Position numbers and translations under genes: made by a program. This document shows positions 37,112 to 45,796 of a DNA stretch of 64,000 nucleotides, piece after piece. Each line of letters opens with the position of its first letter. Position 1 is the first letter of the stretch. The DNA is from Streptomyces composti. Its GTDB lineage: Bacteria; Actinomycetota; Actinomycetes; Streptomycetales; Streptomycetaceae. Below the pieces are notes generated by a model. That model was not told where the DNA came from and did not search any database. It saw only the letters and a list, made by a program, of their open reading frames with translations. The stretch covers positions 1-64,000 of the forward strand of contig NZ_JAATEM010000006.1 in the NCBI RefSeq assembly GCF_012034205.1, in the 5' to 3' direction.

Positions 37112-39310
37112 CTACAGGTCCTTGATCCTCACATCCCGGTAGGAGATCACGTCCGTCGTGCCGTGCACCTGCAGTCCGATGTAGCCGGAGGCGAAGCGCC
37201 GCCCGTCGGTGCCCGGGTCGTCCTCACGGGGCGGGTAGAACTCCTGGCCTCCGGTGTTGTCGAACTCGTTGATCAGCACGCCGTTGCGGTAGACCTCGTA
37301 GTGCTGGTCCACCACCCGGATCTCGTAGTCGTTCCAGGTGCCCTTCTGGGTCACGCCCGCACCGGCCAGACCCACCCGGTCGAAGCCGTAGACCGAGCCC
37401 GTCTTGTACATGTCGCCGTCGGGCAGGTCCAGGATCTGCACCTCGTGACCGAACTTGATGGCGGCCCACTCCGGGCGCGGCTCCTCGGGGTGGTCGTGGA
37501 TCTGCGGGAACCGTACGAACACACCGGCGTTGGCGTTGCCGGTGCCGGGCGCGTCGTCCCGCCACTGGAGCTTCAGCGAGAAGTCGCCGTACTTGCGCTC
37601 GGGGAACCACAGCATGCCGAGGCCGGACTCGGTGGTGCCGGAGGTGATCGAGCCGTCCGGGTTCAGGCTGAACGAACCGCCGCCGACGTGCTCCCACTTG
37701 GCGAAGGACTCCTCGGTGCCGTCCAGGATGGTGCGGTAGCCCTCGGTCTGGCCGGGCTTGCCGATGCCCGACTGGCGGGCGGCCTGGTTGATCGCCCGGT
37801 ACTCGCGCCGGTCGACGACCCCTTCCCTCAGCAGCCGGTCCATCACGGTCCGCACGTGCTTGAGGAAGAGGGCCTGGGAGGTCCACTCCTTCTCGTCCTC
37901 GATCAGCTCGCCGATCCGGCACCGGTTGTCGGTGACCCGGTTGGGCACCCCGGAGTCCACGGTGCCGACGATCACCGTCAGCCGCTCGTCGTACTCGGGG
38001 CAGTTGGGCGCGGGCACCCCGCCGCCGGGCACCACCGTGAAGCTCACGGACAGTGCCTCGGAGGTGTTGCCGGCCTTGTCGCTGGCACGGTAGGTCAGGG
38101 TGTGCCGGCCCGCCCGGTCGACGATCACCGGCTGCGTGTAGGCGAGGTACGGTCCGCCGTCGAGGGAGTACTCGATGGCGGCGACCCCGGATCCGCCCTC
38201 GTCGGCGGCGCTGACGGTCACCTTGGCGTTGCCGATGTAGGCGCCGTCCGAGTTGCGGTCGCCCTCGACGCTGACACCGGTGACCGGCGGGGTGGTGTCC
38301 TTCGGCGGTGCGGCGACCACCGTGAACTGGACGCTCTTCTCCTCGGAGACGTTGCCCGCCCTGTCGGTGGCGCGGTAGCGCACGGTGTGGGTGCCGGCCT
38401 GGTGGACCATCACCGGTCCGGTGTAGGTCTGCCAGGCGCCGTCGCCGAGGGCGTACTCGATGGTGTTGACCCCGGATCCGGTGTCGGAGGCGGTGACGGT
38501 GACGGTCGCCATGTCGATGTAGGCGCCGTCCTCGTTCTGTTCGCCGTCGACGGTCGCGGAGGTCTCGGGCGGGGTGGTGTCCTCGGAGTCCGGTGCGACC
38601 ACCGTGAACTCGATGCTCTTCTCCTCGGACACATTGCCCGCCTTGTCCAGGGCCCGGTACCGCACCGTGTGCGTGCCGACCTGGTCGAAGACGACGGGCG
38701 CGGTGTACGGCTGCCAGGCGTCGTCGCCGACCGCGTACTCGATGCGGTCGACGCCCGAGCCCTCGTCGGTGGCCTCGATGACGACGCTCGCCGTGCCGAC
38801 GTAGGTGCCGTCGGCGTTCTGCGTGCCCTCCACCTTCGCGGTGGCCTCGGGGGCGGTGGTGTCCTCGCCGCCGCCCTCGGTCACCACCAGGACGCCCTGC
38901 ATCTCCCCGTGACCGGGGATGGTGCAGTAGTACTTGTAGCGGCCGGGGGTGAGGGTCACCTCGGCGGTGTGCCGGCCGCCGTTGGCGTCGTTCGGGTTGG
39001 CCAGGATGTTGAGCTGGACGTCGCTGTTGTAGTCGGGGTCTCCGGTGACGAAGGTCAGCGTGTGCGGCATGCCGGTGGTGTTGCCGGTTGCCTCACTGTT
39101 CTCGAACACGATCGTCGCCGGTCCGGCCACCGCGGTGGCCGGTGCGGACAGGTACTTGTCGATGTCGTTGCCGGCGGTCCAGGTCAGGACCTGTTCCGCC
39201 GCTCGGCCGGCCCCGTCCTCGGGCTGCCCCGCGGCGGGCCCGGCCTGCAGGCCGAGCACCATCAGCAGGCCGGCCAGCAGCGCGGCCCACATTCTTCGCC
39301 GTCGTGTCAC
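37112..39310 (-). CDS. Secreted cupredoxin / OmpL47-repeat / DUF1080 protein
   Basis: 732 residues. A signal peptide (residues 1-28, RRRR then a hydrophobic core ending AAG) leads to a cupredoxin domain at about 40-150 with type 1 copper ligands His (MPHTLTF) and Cys-x4-His-x2-Met (CTIPGHGEM). Three repeats follow at about 155-440, each with DTTxPET, a Y-x-D/N-x-A-xVTVxAxD phrase and HTVRYRAxDKAGNxSE; these are OmpL47-type Ig-like domains. The C-terminal 200 residues are DUF1080 (3-keto-disaccharide hydrolase type; SLKLQWRDDAPGTGNANAGV). The GTG start overlaps the TGA of the sugar-dehydrogenase gene (GTGA) and has AAGGGGG upstream. Probably extracellular; the copper site suggests electron transfer. 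Confidence 0.88.
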   Translation of the reverse strand: MTRRRRMWAALLAGLLMVLGLQAGPAAGQPEDGAGRAAEQVLTWTAGNDIDKYLSAPATAVAGPATIVFENSEATGNTTGMPHTLTFVTGDPDYNSDVQLNILANPNDANGGRHTAEVTLTPGRYKYYCTIPGHGEMQGVLVVTEGGGEDTTAPEATAKVEGTQNADGTYVGTASVVIEATDEGSGVDRIEYAVGDDAWQPYTAPVVFDQVGTHTVRYRALDKAGNVSEEKSIEFTVVAPDSEDTTPPETSATVDGEQNEDGAYIDMATVTVTASDTGSGVNTIEYALGDGAWQTYTGPVMVHQAGTHTVRYRATDRAGNVSEEKSVQFTVVAAPPKDTTPPVTGVSVEGDRNSDGAYIGNAKVTVSAADEGGSGVAAIEYSLDGGPYLAYTQPVIVDRAGRHTLTYRASDKAGNTSEALSVSFTVVPGGGVPAPNCPEYDERLTVIVGTVDSGVPNRVTDNRCRIGELIEDEKEWTSQALFLKHVRTVMDRLLREGVVDRREYRAINQAARQSGIGKPGQTEGYRTILDGTEESFAKWEHVGGGSFSLNPDGSITSGTTESGLGMLWFPERKYGDFSLKLQWRDDAPGTGNANAGVFVRFPQIHDHPEEPRPEWAAIKFGHEVQILDLPDGDMYKTGSVYGFDRVGLAGAGVTQKGTWNDYEIRVVDQHYEVYRNGVLINEFDNTGGQEFYPPREDDPGTDGRRFASGYIGLQVHGTTDVISYRDVRIKDL

Positions 39311-41847
39311 TGTGTCCCCCTTGCGAGCTGGTCGGCGGCCGGGGTCGGCCCGCCGCCGGTGTAGGTGACCCGCCACAGCGCGGACTTGTCGTCGGAGGTG
39401 AAGAAGCCGCGCCCGTAGTCGAGGACGTAGAGGGCACCGTCCGGACCGAACTTCCAGTCCATCAGGTTCTTGATGCCGTCGTTGCCGACCGGGACGATCT
39501 TCTTCAGGGACTCCGAGTGCACCGGCAGTCCGCCGTCGCCGAGCGTCCCGGGGTTCATCAGCACGGCGTTGCGCGGCTGGTCGGCGTCGTAGAAGTCGCC
39601 GACGAACCACTTTCCGTCCCAGTACGCGGGCCACTTGACGGAGCTGTCGCTGCTCTCGTCGTAGCGGTAGACCGGGCCGTTCATCGCGGCCTGGCCGCCG
39701 CCCTTGAGCCAGGGCAGCCGGTAGATGGCCTCCTCCTCCTTGTAGGAGGGGACGCCGTTCTCGTCGCGCGGGAAGTCGGGGCCGCCGCCCTGCGGTGAGT
39801 ACCAGATGTTGTTGGCGGTCACCGGCGGCAGGTTGACCAGGCCGTCGTTGTTGGGCGACTCGTTCTTCGGGTGGTCGCAGTCGTACCAGCCGAGCGGCTT
39901 GGACGGGTCGGGCAGGTTGCGGTCCCGGTAGGGCTGCTTGTTGCCCATGCAGTAGGGCCAGCCCCGGTTGGAGGCCTTGGTGATGGCGGCGAAGGTGTCG
40001 TACTTGGCCGGGCCCCACACGGGTGAGGGCTGTCCTGCGTCGGGACCGACCCAGCCCGCGTAGAGGATGTCGGTCGTCTTGTCGACGAAGATGCGGGCCG
40101 GGTTGCGCACGCCCATCACATAGATCTCGCCGCGGGTCTTGCCGCCGCCCTCGTCGGGTTCCTCCCCGGTGAAGAGGTTGCCCTCGGGGATGGTGTACGT
40201 CCCGTCCGGCTCCGGGTGGATGCGCAGGATCTTGCCGTTGAGGTTGTTGGTGTTGCCCGCGGTGCGGCGGGCGTCGGCGAAGGACACGCCCTTGAAGTTG
40301 GGCTCGGGGTTGTTGCCCGAGTAACCGTCGCTGAACCGGCTGGAGTTGTTGTCGCCGGTGGCGATGTAGAGGTTGCCCTTGGAGTCCCAGGCCATGCCGC
40401 CGCCCGCGTGGCAGCAGCTGTGGATCTGCACCGGCCACTTCAGCAGCACCTTCTCGCTGCTCAGGTCGAGCTTGCCGGTGGCCTCGTCGTAGGTGAAGCG
40501 GGAGACCCGGCGTTCGGCCATGTGGGTCTCGCGGTCGATCTCCGAGTGCGGCGTGTAGTGCAGATAGACCCAGCCGTTCTGGGAGAACCCGGGGTCCAGC
40601 TCGATGCCGAGCAGGCCCTCCTCGACCTTGACGAGTTCGTCGCCGCCGCCCTTGTTGCCGAAGACGGTCAGCTCGCCGGCCAGGGTGACCTTCCTGGTCC
40701 TCGGGTCGTAGACGTGGATCTGGCCCTTGCCCTTGCCGATGTCGGGGTCCTCCCAGTCGGTGATCACGGGCTGGGAGGCGTCGGCGCCGCCGCGGCCGAT
40801 GTAGAAGACGCGGCCGTCGGGGGCGGTGACCAGGCCGTGCGGCTCACCGATCTGGTCGTTCTGCCCGGGCTGGTTGGGCTGGGTGAGGCGTTCGGCCTTG
40901 TAGTTGCCGGTGATGGTCGCCGTGCAGTCGGCGCGGACCAGGCGGGTGGTCCACAGCAGGGCGCCGCGCAGATGCTCGCGGAAGTCGGTCTCGTCGTAGG
41001 ACGACACCGTGCCGCCCATGCCGGTGTAGAAGGACCGGCCGCCGTCGTAGTCGCGGCACCAGCTCACCGGGTGGTCCCAGCCGTTGGCGCTCGAGCCGGG
41101 CTGGTAGGTGGACTCGCGGACCCGGGCGACGGTGTGCACCTCGCCGGAGGGGTTCTTCACCCAGTTGAGCCACTTGTCGGGGCGCTTCCACTCCATCGGC
41201 AGGCTCTTGGTCGCCGGGTGCCGGCGGTCGCCGACCTCGACCGTCGCCCGCTGCACGGTGGCCGGGCTGGAGGCGGCCGGGCGGGCGCCGATCAGTCCGG
41301 TGAACCAGTCCGAGTAGGGCTCGGCGCGGGCCGCGTCGTGGATGCCGAGGAAGCCTCCGCCGGCCTCCATGTACGCCTCCAGGCCGGCTTCCTGCTCCGG
41401 GTCGAGGACGTCGCCGCCGCCGGTCAGGAAGACCACGGTGTTGAAGCGGCCGAGCCGCTCGGCATCGGTGAACACGTCGGCGTTGCCGGTGGCGGTCACC
41501 TTGAAGCGCTGGTTCTCCGGGCCGGTGAGGCCGATCTTCTCGATCGCCTCGATGCCGGCGTTCACCAGCGGGGACTCCTCGCCGCCGGCGGCCGAGCCGT
41601 AGAACAGCAGCACCCGTACGTCGGAGCCGCCCGGGGGCGACGTGATGGACATCGTTGTCACCTCCGGCGCCGGGCGGGCGCTGGCGGCGGGGCCGGACAG
41701 CAGTCCGGCGGCGACGAGCCCGGAGGTGACGGCTGCCACCCAGGCGCGGCGCCGGGGGCCGGACCGTCTCGCTCTCCGGGCCGTTCGCGGACTTCTGGTG
41801 CTCAACCCTCTTAACGGATCGGGTTTCTGATGCGATGTGAATCGCAT
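39307..41847 (-). CDS. Secreted ThuA-domain plus PQQ glucose/sorbosone dehydrogenase-like protein
   Basis: 846 residues. The N-terminus is long and basic, followed by a hydrophobic segment (WVAAVTSGLVAAGLLSG) and an Ala-rich cleavage region, so export is likely. Residues about 75-300 form a ThuA-like (glutamine-amidotransferase-fold) domain (VRVLLFYGSAAGGEESPL, GGGFLGIHDAARAEPY). Residues about 325-830 form a six-bladed propeller of the GSDH/sorbosone dehydrogenase family (EPHGLVTAPDGRVFYIGRGG, GGGMAWDSKGNLYIATGDN, GVRNPARIFVD), which uses PQQ in characterised members. I use the ATG at 41847; a GTG at 41859 is possible. First gene of a coupled pair with the cupredoxin/DUF1080 protein, and divergent from the laccase. 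Confidence 0.87.
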   Translation of the reverse strand: MRFTSHQKPDPLRGLSTRSPRTARRARRSGPRRRAWVAAVTSGLVAAGLLSGPAASARPAPEVTTMSITSPPGGSDVRVLLFYGSAAGGEESPLVNAGIEAIEKIGLTGPENQRFKVTATGNADVFTDAERLGRFNTVVFLTGGGDVLDPEQEAGLEAYMEAGGGFLGIHDAARAEPYSDWFTGLIGARPAASSPATVQRATVEVGDRRHPATKSLPMEWKRPDKWLNWVKNPSGEVHTVARVRESTYQPGSSANGWDHPVSWCRDYDGGRSFYTGMGGTVSSYDETDFREHLRGALLWTTRLVRADCTATITGNYKAERLTQPNQPGQNDQIGEPHGLVTAPDGRVFYIGRGGADASQPVITDWEDPDIGKGKGQIHVYDPRTRKVTLAGELTVFGNKGGGDELVKVEEGLLGIELDPGFSQNGWVYLHYTPHSEIDRETHMAERRVSRFTYDEATGKLDLSSEKVLLKWPVQIHSCCHAGGGMAWDSKGNLYIATGDNNSSRFSDGYSGNNPEPNFKGVSFADARRTAGNTNNLNGKILRIHPEPDGTYTIPEGNLFTGEEPDEGGGKTRGEIYVMGVRNPARIFVDKTTDILYAGWVGPDAGQPSPVWGPAKYDTFAAITKASNRGWPYCMGNKQPYRDRNLPDPSKPLGWYDCDHPKNESPNNDGLVNLPPVTANNIWYSPQGGGPDFPRDENGVPSYKEEEAIYRLPWLKGGGQAAMNGPVYRYDESSDSSVKWPAYWDGKWFVGDFYDADQPRNAVLMNPGTLGDGGLPVHSESLKKIVPVGNDGIKNLMDWKFGPDGALYVLDYGRGFFTSDDKSALWRVTYTGGGPTPAADQLARGTQ

Positions 41848-42021
41848 GTGGCCACCCACCCCTCATCGGTCGCGGCAACAGCGTCAAGGAAGGTAGACCT
41901 CTTTTCGCCACGCGCCAATACCTATGGCCGCAATGCAACGAACTTTGTCCTTGGTGTGGATAAACTCGGGCCCGAACGCTACGGTTCCACAGGTTCATGA
42001 CAGCCACCTGGGGAGTTCGGC

Positions 42022-43017
42022 ATGGACAGACGCGGCTTCAACCGCAGGGTGCTGCTGGGCGGCGCGGCCGTCGCGACATCGTTGTCTCCGCTGGCCACGG
42101 CACCCGCCGCGCACAGTGCCGTCCGGGCGGCGCGGACCGCGCCCGCCGGCGGCGAGGTGAAGCGCATCACGATGTACGCCGAGAAGCTGCCCGACGGGCA
42201 GATGGGCTACGGCCTGGAGAAGGGCAAGGCGTCGGTCCCCGGCCCGCTGATCGAGCTCAATGAGGGCGACACCCTGCACATCGAGTTCGAGAACACCATG
42301 GACGTGCCGGTGAGCCTCCATGTGCACGGCCTGGACTACGAGATCTCCAGCGACGGGACGAAGCAGAACAGGAGCGATGTCGAGCCGGGCGGTACCCGCA
42401 CCTACACCTGGCGCACCCACGCGCCCGGCCGGCGGGCCGACGGCACCTGGCGTGCGGGCAGCGCGGGTTACTGGCACTACCACGACCATGTGGTCGGCAC
42501 GGTGCACGGCACCGGCGGCATCCGCAACGGGCTCTACGGCCCGGTGATCGTGCGCCGCAAGGGCGACGTACTGCCGGACGCGACCCACACGATCGTCTTC
42601 AACGACATGACGATCAACAACCGCGCCCCGCACACCGGCCCCGACTTCGAGGCGACGGTGGGCGACCGCGTCGAGTTCGTCGTGATCACGCACGGCGAGT
42701 ACTACCACACCTTCCACATGCACGGTCACCGCTGGGCCGACAACCGCACCGGGATGCTCACCGGCCCCGACGACCCGAGCCCGGTCATCGACAACAAGAT
42801 CACGGGCCCGGCGGACTCGTTCGGCTTCCAGGTGATCGCCGGGGAGGGTGTCGGGGCCGGGGCGTGGATGTACCACTGCCACGTCCAGAGCCACTCGGAC
42901 ATGGGCATGGTGGGCCTGTTCAAGGTGAAGAAGCCGGACGGCACCATTCCGGGGTACGACCCGCATGCGCACCGCGGCACCACCGCCGGGCCCGGGAGCC
43001 ATGACCGCCCTTCGTGA
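42022..43017 (+). CDS. Small two-domain laccase (multicopper oxidase), Tat-exported
   Basis: 331 residues. A twin-arginine signal ([16 protein letters not shown]) precedes a hydrophobic stretch. Two cupredoxin domains contain all trinuclear and type 1 copper motifs: LHVHGLDYE (HxH), [11 protein letters not shown] (HxHDH), TFHMHGHRW (HxHxH) and [18 protein letters not shown] (HCHxxxHxxxGM). The size and layout match the Streptomyces small laccases (SLAC, EpoA), which act as trimers and oxidise phenols while reducing O2 to water. GGGGAG lies 7 nt before the ATG. It is divergent from the ThuA/PQQ dehydrogenase and followed by a LacI regulator, so it may be the terminal oxidase of that system or simply a neighbour. 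Confidence 0.95.
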   Translation: MDRRGFNRRVLLGGAAVATSLSPLATAPAAHSAVRAARTAPAGGEVKRITMYAEKLPDGQMGYGLEKGKASVPGPLIELNEGDTLHIEFENTMDVPVSLHVHGLDYEISSDGTKQNRSDVEPGGTRTYTWRTHAPGRRADGTWRAGSAGYWHYHDHVVGTVHGTGGIRNGLYGPVIVRRKGDVLPDATHTIVFNDMTINNRAPHTGPDFEATVGDRVEFVVITHGEYYHTFHMHGHRWADNRTGMLTGPDDPSPVIDNKITGPADSFGFQVIAGEGVGAGAWMYHCHVQSHSDMGMVGLFKVKKPDGTIPGYDPHAHRGTTAGPGSHDRPS

Positions 43018-43088
43018 TCGAGAACGCCCTCTCCTGACCGCGGTCACGGGATTATCCTGTCCCGCAACCGCAGGTGAGGAGCCCCGAC

Positions 43089-44099
43089 GTGACCGACACA
43101 GCGCCGAGACCCACGCTGGAGGCCGTGGCCGCGCGCGCCGGGGTGTCGCGGGCCACCGTCTCCCGCGTGGTCAACGGCGGGGACGGAGTCAGACAGGCCC
43201 TGGTCGAACGGGTGCAGCAGGCCGTCGAGGAACTCGGTTACGTGCCCAATCAGGCGGCACGCAGTCTGGTGACCAAGCGGCATGACGCGGTCGCGGTGAT
43301 CGTGGCCGAGCCGGAGAGCCGCGTCTTCGCCGACCCGTTCTTCGCCCGTCAGCTGCGCGGCATCAGCAAGGAACTGACGGCCCACGACAACCAGTTGGTG
43401 CTGCTGCTCACCGAGGGCCGCGACGACCACGCCCGGGTCGGCCGCTATCTCGCCGGCGGCCATGTGGACGGCGCCCTGGTCTTCTCCCTCCACCTCGACG
43501 ACCCGCTGCCGGAGCTGATCCAGCGGGCCGGAGTGCCCACCGTCTTCGGCGGCCGCCCCGGCTGGTCGGGCGGCCGGGACGGCGTGGTGTACGTCGACAG
43601 CGACAACCGGGGCGGCGCCCGGGACGCCGTACGCCACCTCCTCGGCCTGGGCCGCGCCCGGATCGCGCACATCACCGGCCCCCTGGACCAGACCTCGGCG
43701 GCCGACCGCCTGGACGGCTACCGGGACGTGATGGTGGACGCCGATCCGCGCCTGGTCGAGGAGGGCGACTTCACCGCCGGGACCGGCGAGCGGGCGATGC
43801 ACGCGCTGCTGGCCCGCTGCCCCGACCTGGACGCGGTGTTCGCCGCGAACGACCTCACCGCGGCCGGCGCGCTGCGCGCGCTGCGCGAGCACGGACGCCG
43901 GGTGCCGGACGACGTGGCGGTCGTCGGTTTCGACGACATGCCCCCGATCGCCGAGCAGACCGAACCCGCCCTGACGACGGTCCGTCAGGACATCGAGGAG
44001 ATGGGACGCCTGATGGCCCGCCTCCTCCTCCGCGGCCTCGCCCAGGCCCCGTCCAGCGTGATACTCCCGACGACGCTGGTGCGCAGGGCGTCGGCGTGA
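43089..44099 (+). CDS. LacI family transcriptional regulator
   Basis: 336 residues. A LacI helix-turn-helix occupies residues 6-55 (TLEAVAARAGVSRATVSRVV, then YVPNQAARSLVTKR) and is followed by a periplasmic-binding-protein-like sensor domain (VAVIVAEPESRVFADPFFA to VPDDVAVVGFDDMPPIAEQ). LacI proteins usually bind a sugar and repress nearby sugar genes. Its position directly after the laccase gene and beside the secreted sugar-oxidation genes suggests that these are its targets; operator copies were not identified. The GTG at 43089 has GAGGAG 7 nt upstream and is preferred over the GTG at 43074. A TATCCT -10-like box lies at 43053-43058. Confidence 0.92.
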   Translation: MTDTAPRPTLEAVAARAGVSRATVSRVVNGGDGVRQALVERVQQAVEELGYVPNQAARSLVTKRHDAVAVIVAEPESRVFADPFFARQLRGISKELTAHDNQLVLLLTEGRDDHARVGRYLAGGHVDGALVFSLHLDDPLPELIQRAGVPTVFGGRPGWSGGRDGVVYVDSDNRGGARDAVRHLLGLGRARIAHITGPLDQTSAADRLDGYRDVMVDADPRLVEEGDFTAGTGERAMHALLARCPDLDAVFAANDLTAAGALRALREHGRRVPDDVAVVGFDDMPPIAEQTEPALTTVRQDIEEMGRLMARLLLRGLAQAPSSVILPTTLVRRASA

Positions 44100-44116
44100 G
44101 ACCGGCGGCCTCCCGG

Positions 44117-44554
44117 TCAGCGGGCGGCGGGAAGCTGCGTGCGCACCCACCGGGGGTCGGGGTTGGTGTGCGCCCGGCCGCAGACCACGACGGTGGGTAC
44201 GGTCTCGTCGCCGTCGTTGGCCGCTCTCACCGCTGCGGCGCCGTCCGGGTCGCGCCAGATGTCGACCCAGTGCAGCTGTCGGGAGGCGCGGCCCAGGCGG
44301 ATGCGCAGGCGGATGCAGTACCGGCAGCCCGGGCGCCAGTAGACGACCGGCCGGCCGTCGGCCGCGCTGCGGCGCTGTGCCTCCCGCGCGGGGACGGGCC
44401 TCGGGAAGATCAGGGGTGAGCTGACGGCGGCCGGCAGCAGGAACGCCAGGAGGAGTGCCGTCGCCGCGACTGGACTGCCCGCGAGGATCAGCATGGCCGC
44501 GACCACGGCACCGCTGAGCGCCAGCAGCAGCGGGAAGGTCCAGGCTCGGGTCAT
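44117..44554 (-). CDS. Membrane-anchored mycoredoxin/glutaredoxin-like protein
   Basis: 145 residues. Two hydrophobic helices span residues 6-50 (LLLALSGAVVAAMLILAG, ALLLAFLLPAAVSS). The C-terminal 80 residues are glutaredoxin-like: VVYWRPGCRYCIRLRIRL has the C-x2-C active site, and VPTVVVCG contains the cis-proline loop. In actinomycetes such proteins reduce mycothiol mixed disulfides; here the redox domain would face one side of the membrane. The ATG has no ribosome site and lies 9 nt after TACCAT (minus strand 44569-44564), a leaderless pattern. It is convergent with the LacI gene and divergent from the ligase. Confidence 0.82.
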   Translation of the reverse strand: MTRAWTFPLLLALSGAVVAAMLILAGSPVAATALLLAFLLPAAVSSPLIFPRPVPAREAQRRSAADGRPVVYWRPGCRYCIRLRIRLGRASRQLHWVDIWRDPDGAAAVRAANDGDETVPTVVVCGRAHTNPDPRWVRTQLPAAR

Positions 44555-44700
44555 GGTGGCGCAATGGTAGCGGCAGGGCGGGCGTGCCGGACCGGTGAGC
44601 CGGGAACGCCGGTGCGCACGCCTGTGGTCCCGGCCGGCGCCGGGGAGTGACCGGTCCCGCCCGACGGGCGGCCGGCGCCCGTGCTCCTTAGAGTCGGAGC

Positions 44701-45768
44701 ATGGATCTGCCCGTGATGCCTCCTGTGAAGCCGATGCTCGCCAAGTCGGTGGCGAGCATCCCGGCGGGGATGCAGTACGAGGCGAAGTGGGACGGGTTCC
44801 GGGCGATCGTGTTCCGTGACGGGGACGAGGTGGAGCTGGGCAGCCGCACCGGGAAGCCGCTGACCAGGTACTTTCCCGAGCTGGTGGAGGCGCTGCGGGA
44901 ACGGGTGCCAGAGCGGTGCGTGCTGGACGGGGAGATCGTGATCGCACGGGAGGGGCGGCTGGACTTCGACGCGCTGACCGAGCGGATCCACCCGGCCGAT
45001 TCACGGGTGCGGATGCTGGCCGAGCGCACGCCGGCCTCGTTCGTCGCCTTCGACGTGCTGGCGCTCGGTGACGAGTCGCTGCTCAAGGCCCCGCTGACCG
45101 AGCGACGGGAGCGGCTGGCCGAGGCGCTGTCGGGGATGACCCCGCCGGTGCATGTCGCGCCGGCGACGACGGACGTCGAGGTCGCCCAGGGGTGGTTCGA
45201 GCAGTACGAGGGTGCCGGTCTCGACGGGGTGATCGCCAAACCGCTCACCCTGCGCTACCTGCAGGACGAGCGCGCCATGTACAAGATCAAGCACGAGCGG
45301 ACCGCCGATGTGGTGGTGGCCGGGTACCGGCTGCACAAGAGCGGCCCGGTGGTGGGCTCACTGCTGCTCGGTCTCTACGACGACAAGGGCACTCTGCAGC
45401 ACGTGGGGGTGTCGGCGGCGTTCACCATGAAGCGGCGCGCGGAGCTGGTGGAGGAGCTGGAGCCGCTGCGGATGGACGACGTCCGGGGGCACCCCTGGGC
45501 GGCGTGGGCGGAGGAGGCGGCGCACGAGTCGGCGCGGCTCCCGGGGGCGCCGAGCCGCTGGACCGGCAAGAAGGATCTGTCGTGGGTGCCGCTCCGGCCG
45601 GAGCGGGTCGCCGAGGTGGCCTACGACCACATGGAGAACGGGCAGCGCTTCCGGCACACCGCCCGCTTCCGCCGCTGGCGCCCGGACCGCACCCCGGAGA
45701 GCTGCACCTATGCGCAGCTGGAGGAGCCGGTCCGGTACGACCTGGCGGAGATCCTCGGCGGGCCCTGA
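44701..45768 (+). CDS. ATP-dependent DNA ligase (LigC/LigD ligase-domain type)
   Basis: 355 residues: nucleotidyltransferase domain to about residue 205, then an OB-fold. Motif I EAKWDGFRAIVF carries the adenylated lysine near residue 29; LGSRTGKPL is motif Ia/III-like, LDGEIVI motif III, FVAFDVLAL motif IIIa, GLDGVIAKPL motif IV and MYKIKHERTADVVV motif V. It seals nicks, probably in repair of double-strand breaks together with LigD-type polymerases. It resembles stand-alone LigC enzymes and the ligase part of LigD, with no polymerase or phosphoesterase fused. The ATG lies 6 nt after TAGAGT (44689-44694) with a GGAG between. The gene ends in a terminator overlapping its stop codon. Confidence 0.92.
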   Translation: MDLPVMPPVKPMLAKSVASIPAGMQYEAKWDGFRAIVFRDGDEVELGSRTGKPLTRYFPELVEALRERVPERCVLDGEIVIAREGRLDFDALTERIHPADSRVRMLAERTPASFVAFDVLALGDESLLKAPLTERRERLAEALSGMTPPVHVAPATTDVEVAQGWFEQYEGAGLDGVIAKPLTLRYLQDERAMYKIKHERTADVVVAGYRLHKSGPVVGSLLLGLYDDKGTLQHVGVSAAFTMKRRAELVEELEPLRMDDVRGHPWAAWAEEAAHESARLPGAPSRWTGKKDLSWVPLRPERVAEVAYDHMENGQRFRHTARFRRWRPDRTPESCTYAQLEEPVRYDLAEILGGP

Positions 45769-45787
45769 CACGGTGTCCGTCAGGGCC
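45761..45787. terminator. 9-bp hairpin overlapping the ligase stop codon
   Basis: ggccctgac (45761-45769) and gtcagggcc (45779-45787) are perfect complements around a 9-nt loop. The left arm contains the TGA of the ligase gene. It separates this gene from the convergent alcohol dehydrogenase. Confidence 0.7.
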
Positions 45788-45796
45788 GCTTCCCGG

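Noticed and set aside
37112..40438. Fusion of the propeller protein and the DUF1080 protein in one frame
   Set aside because: The upstream part of that frame is out of frame with the propeller gene; the real genes overlap by GTGA at 39307-39310.
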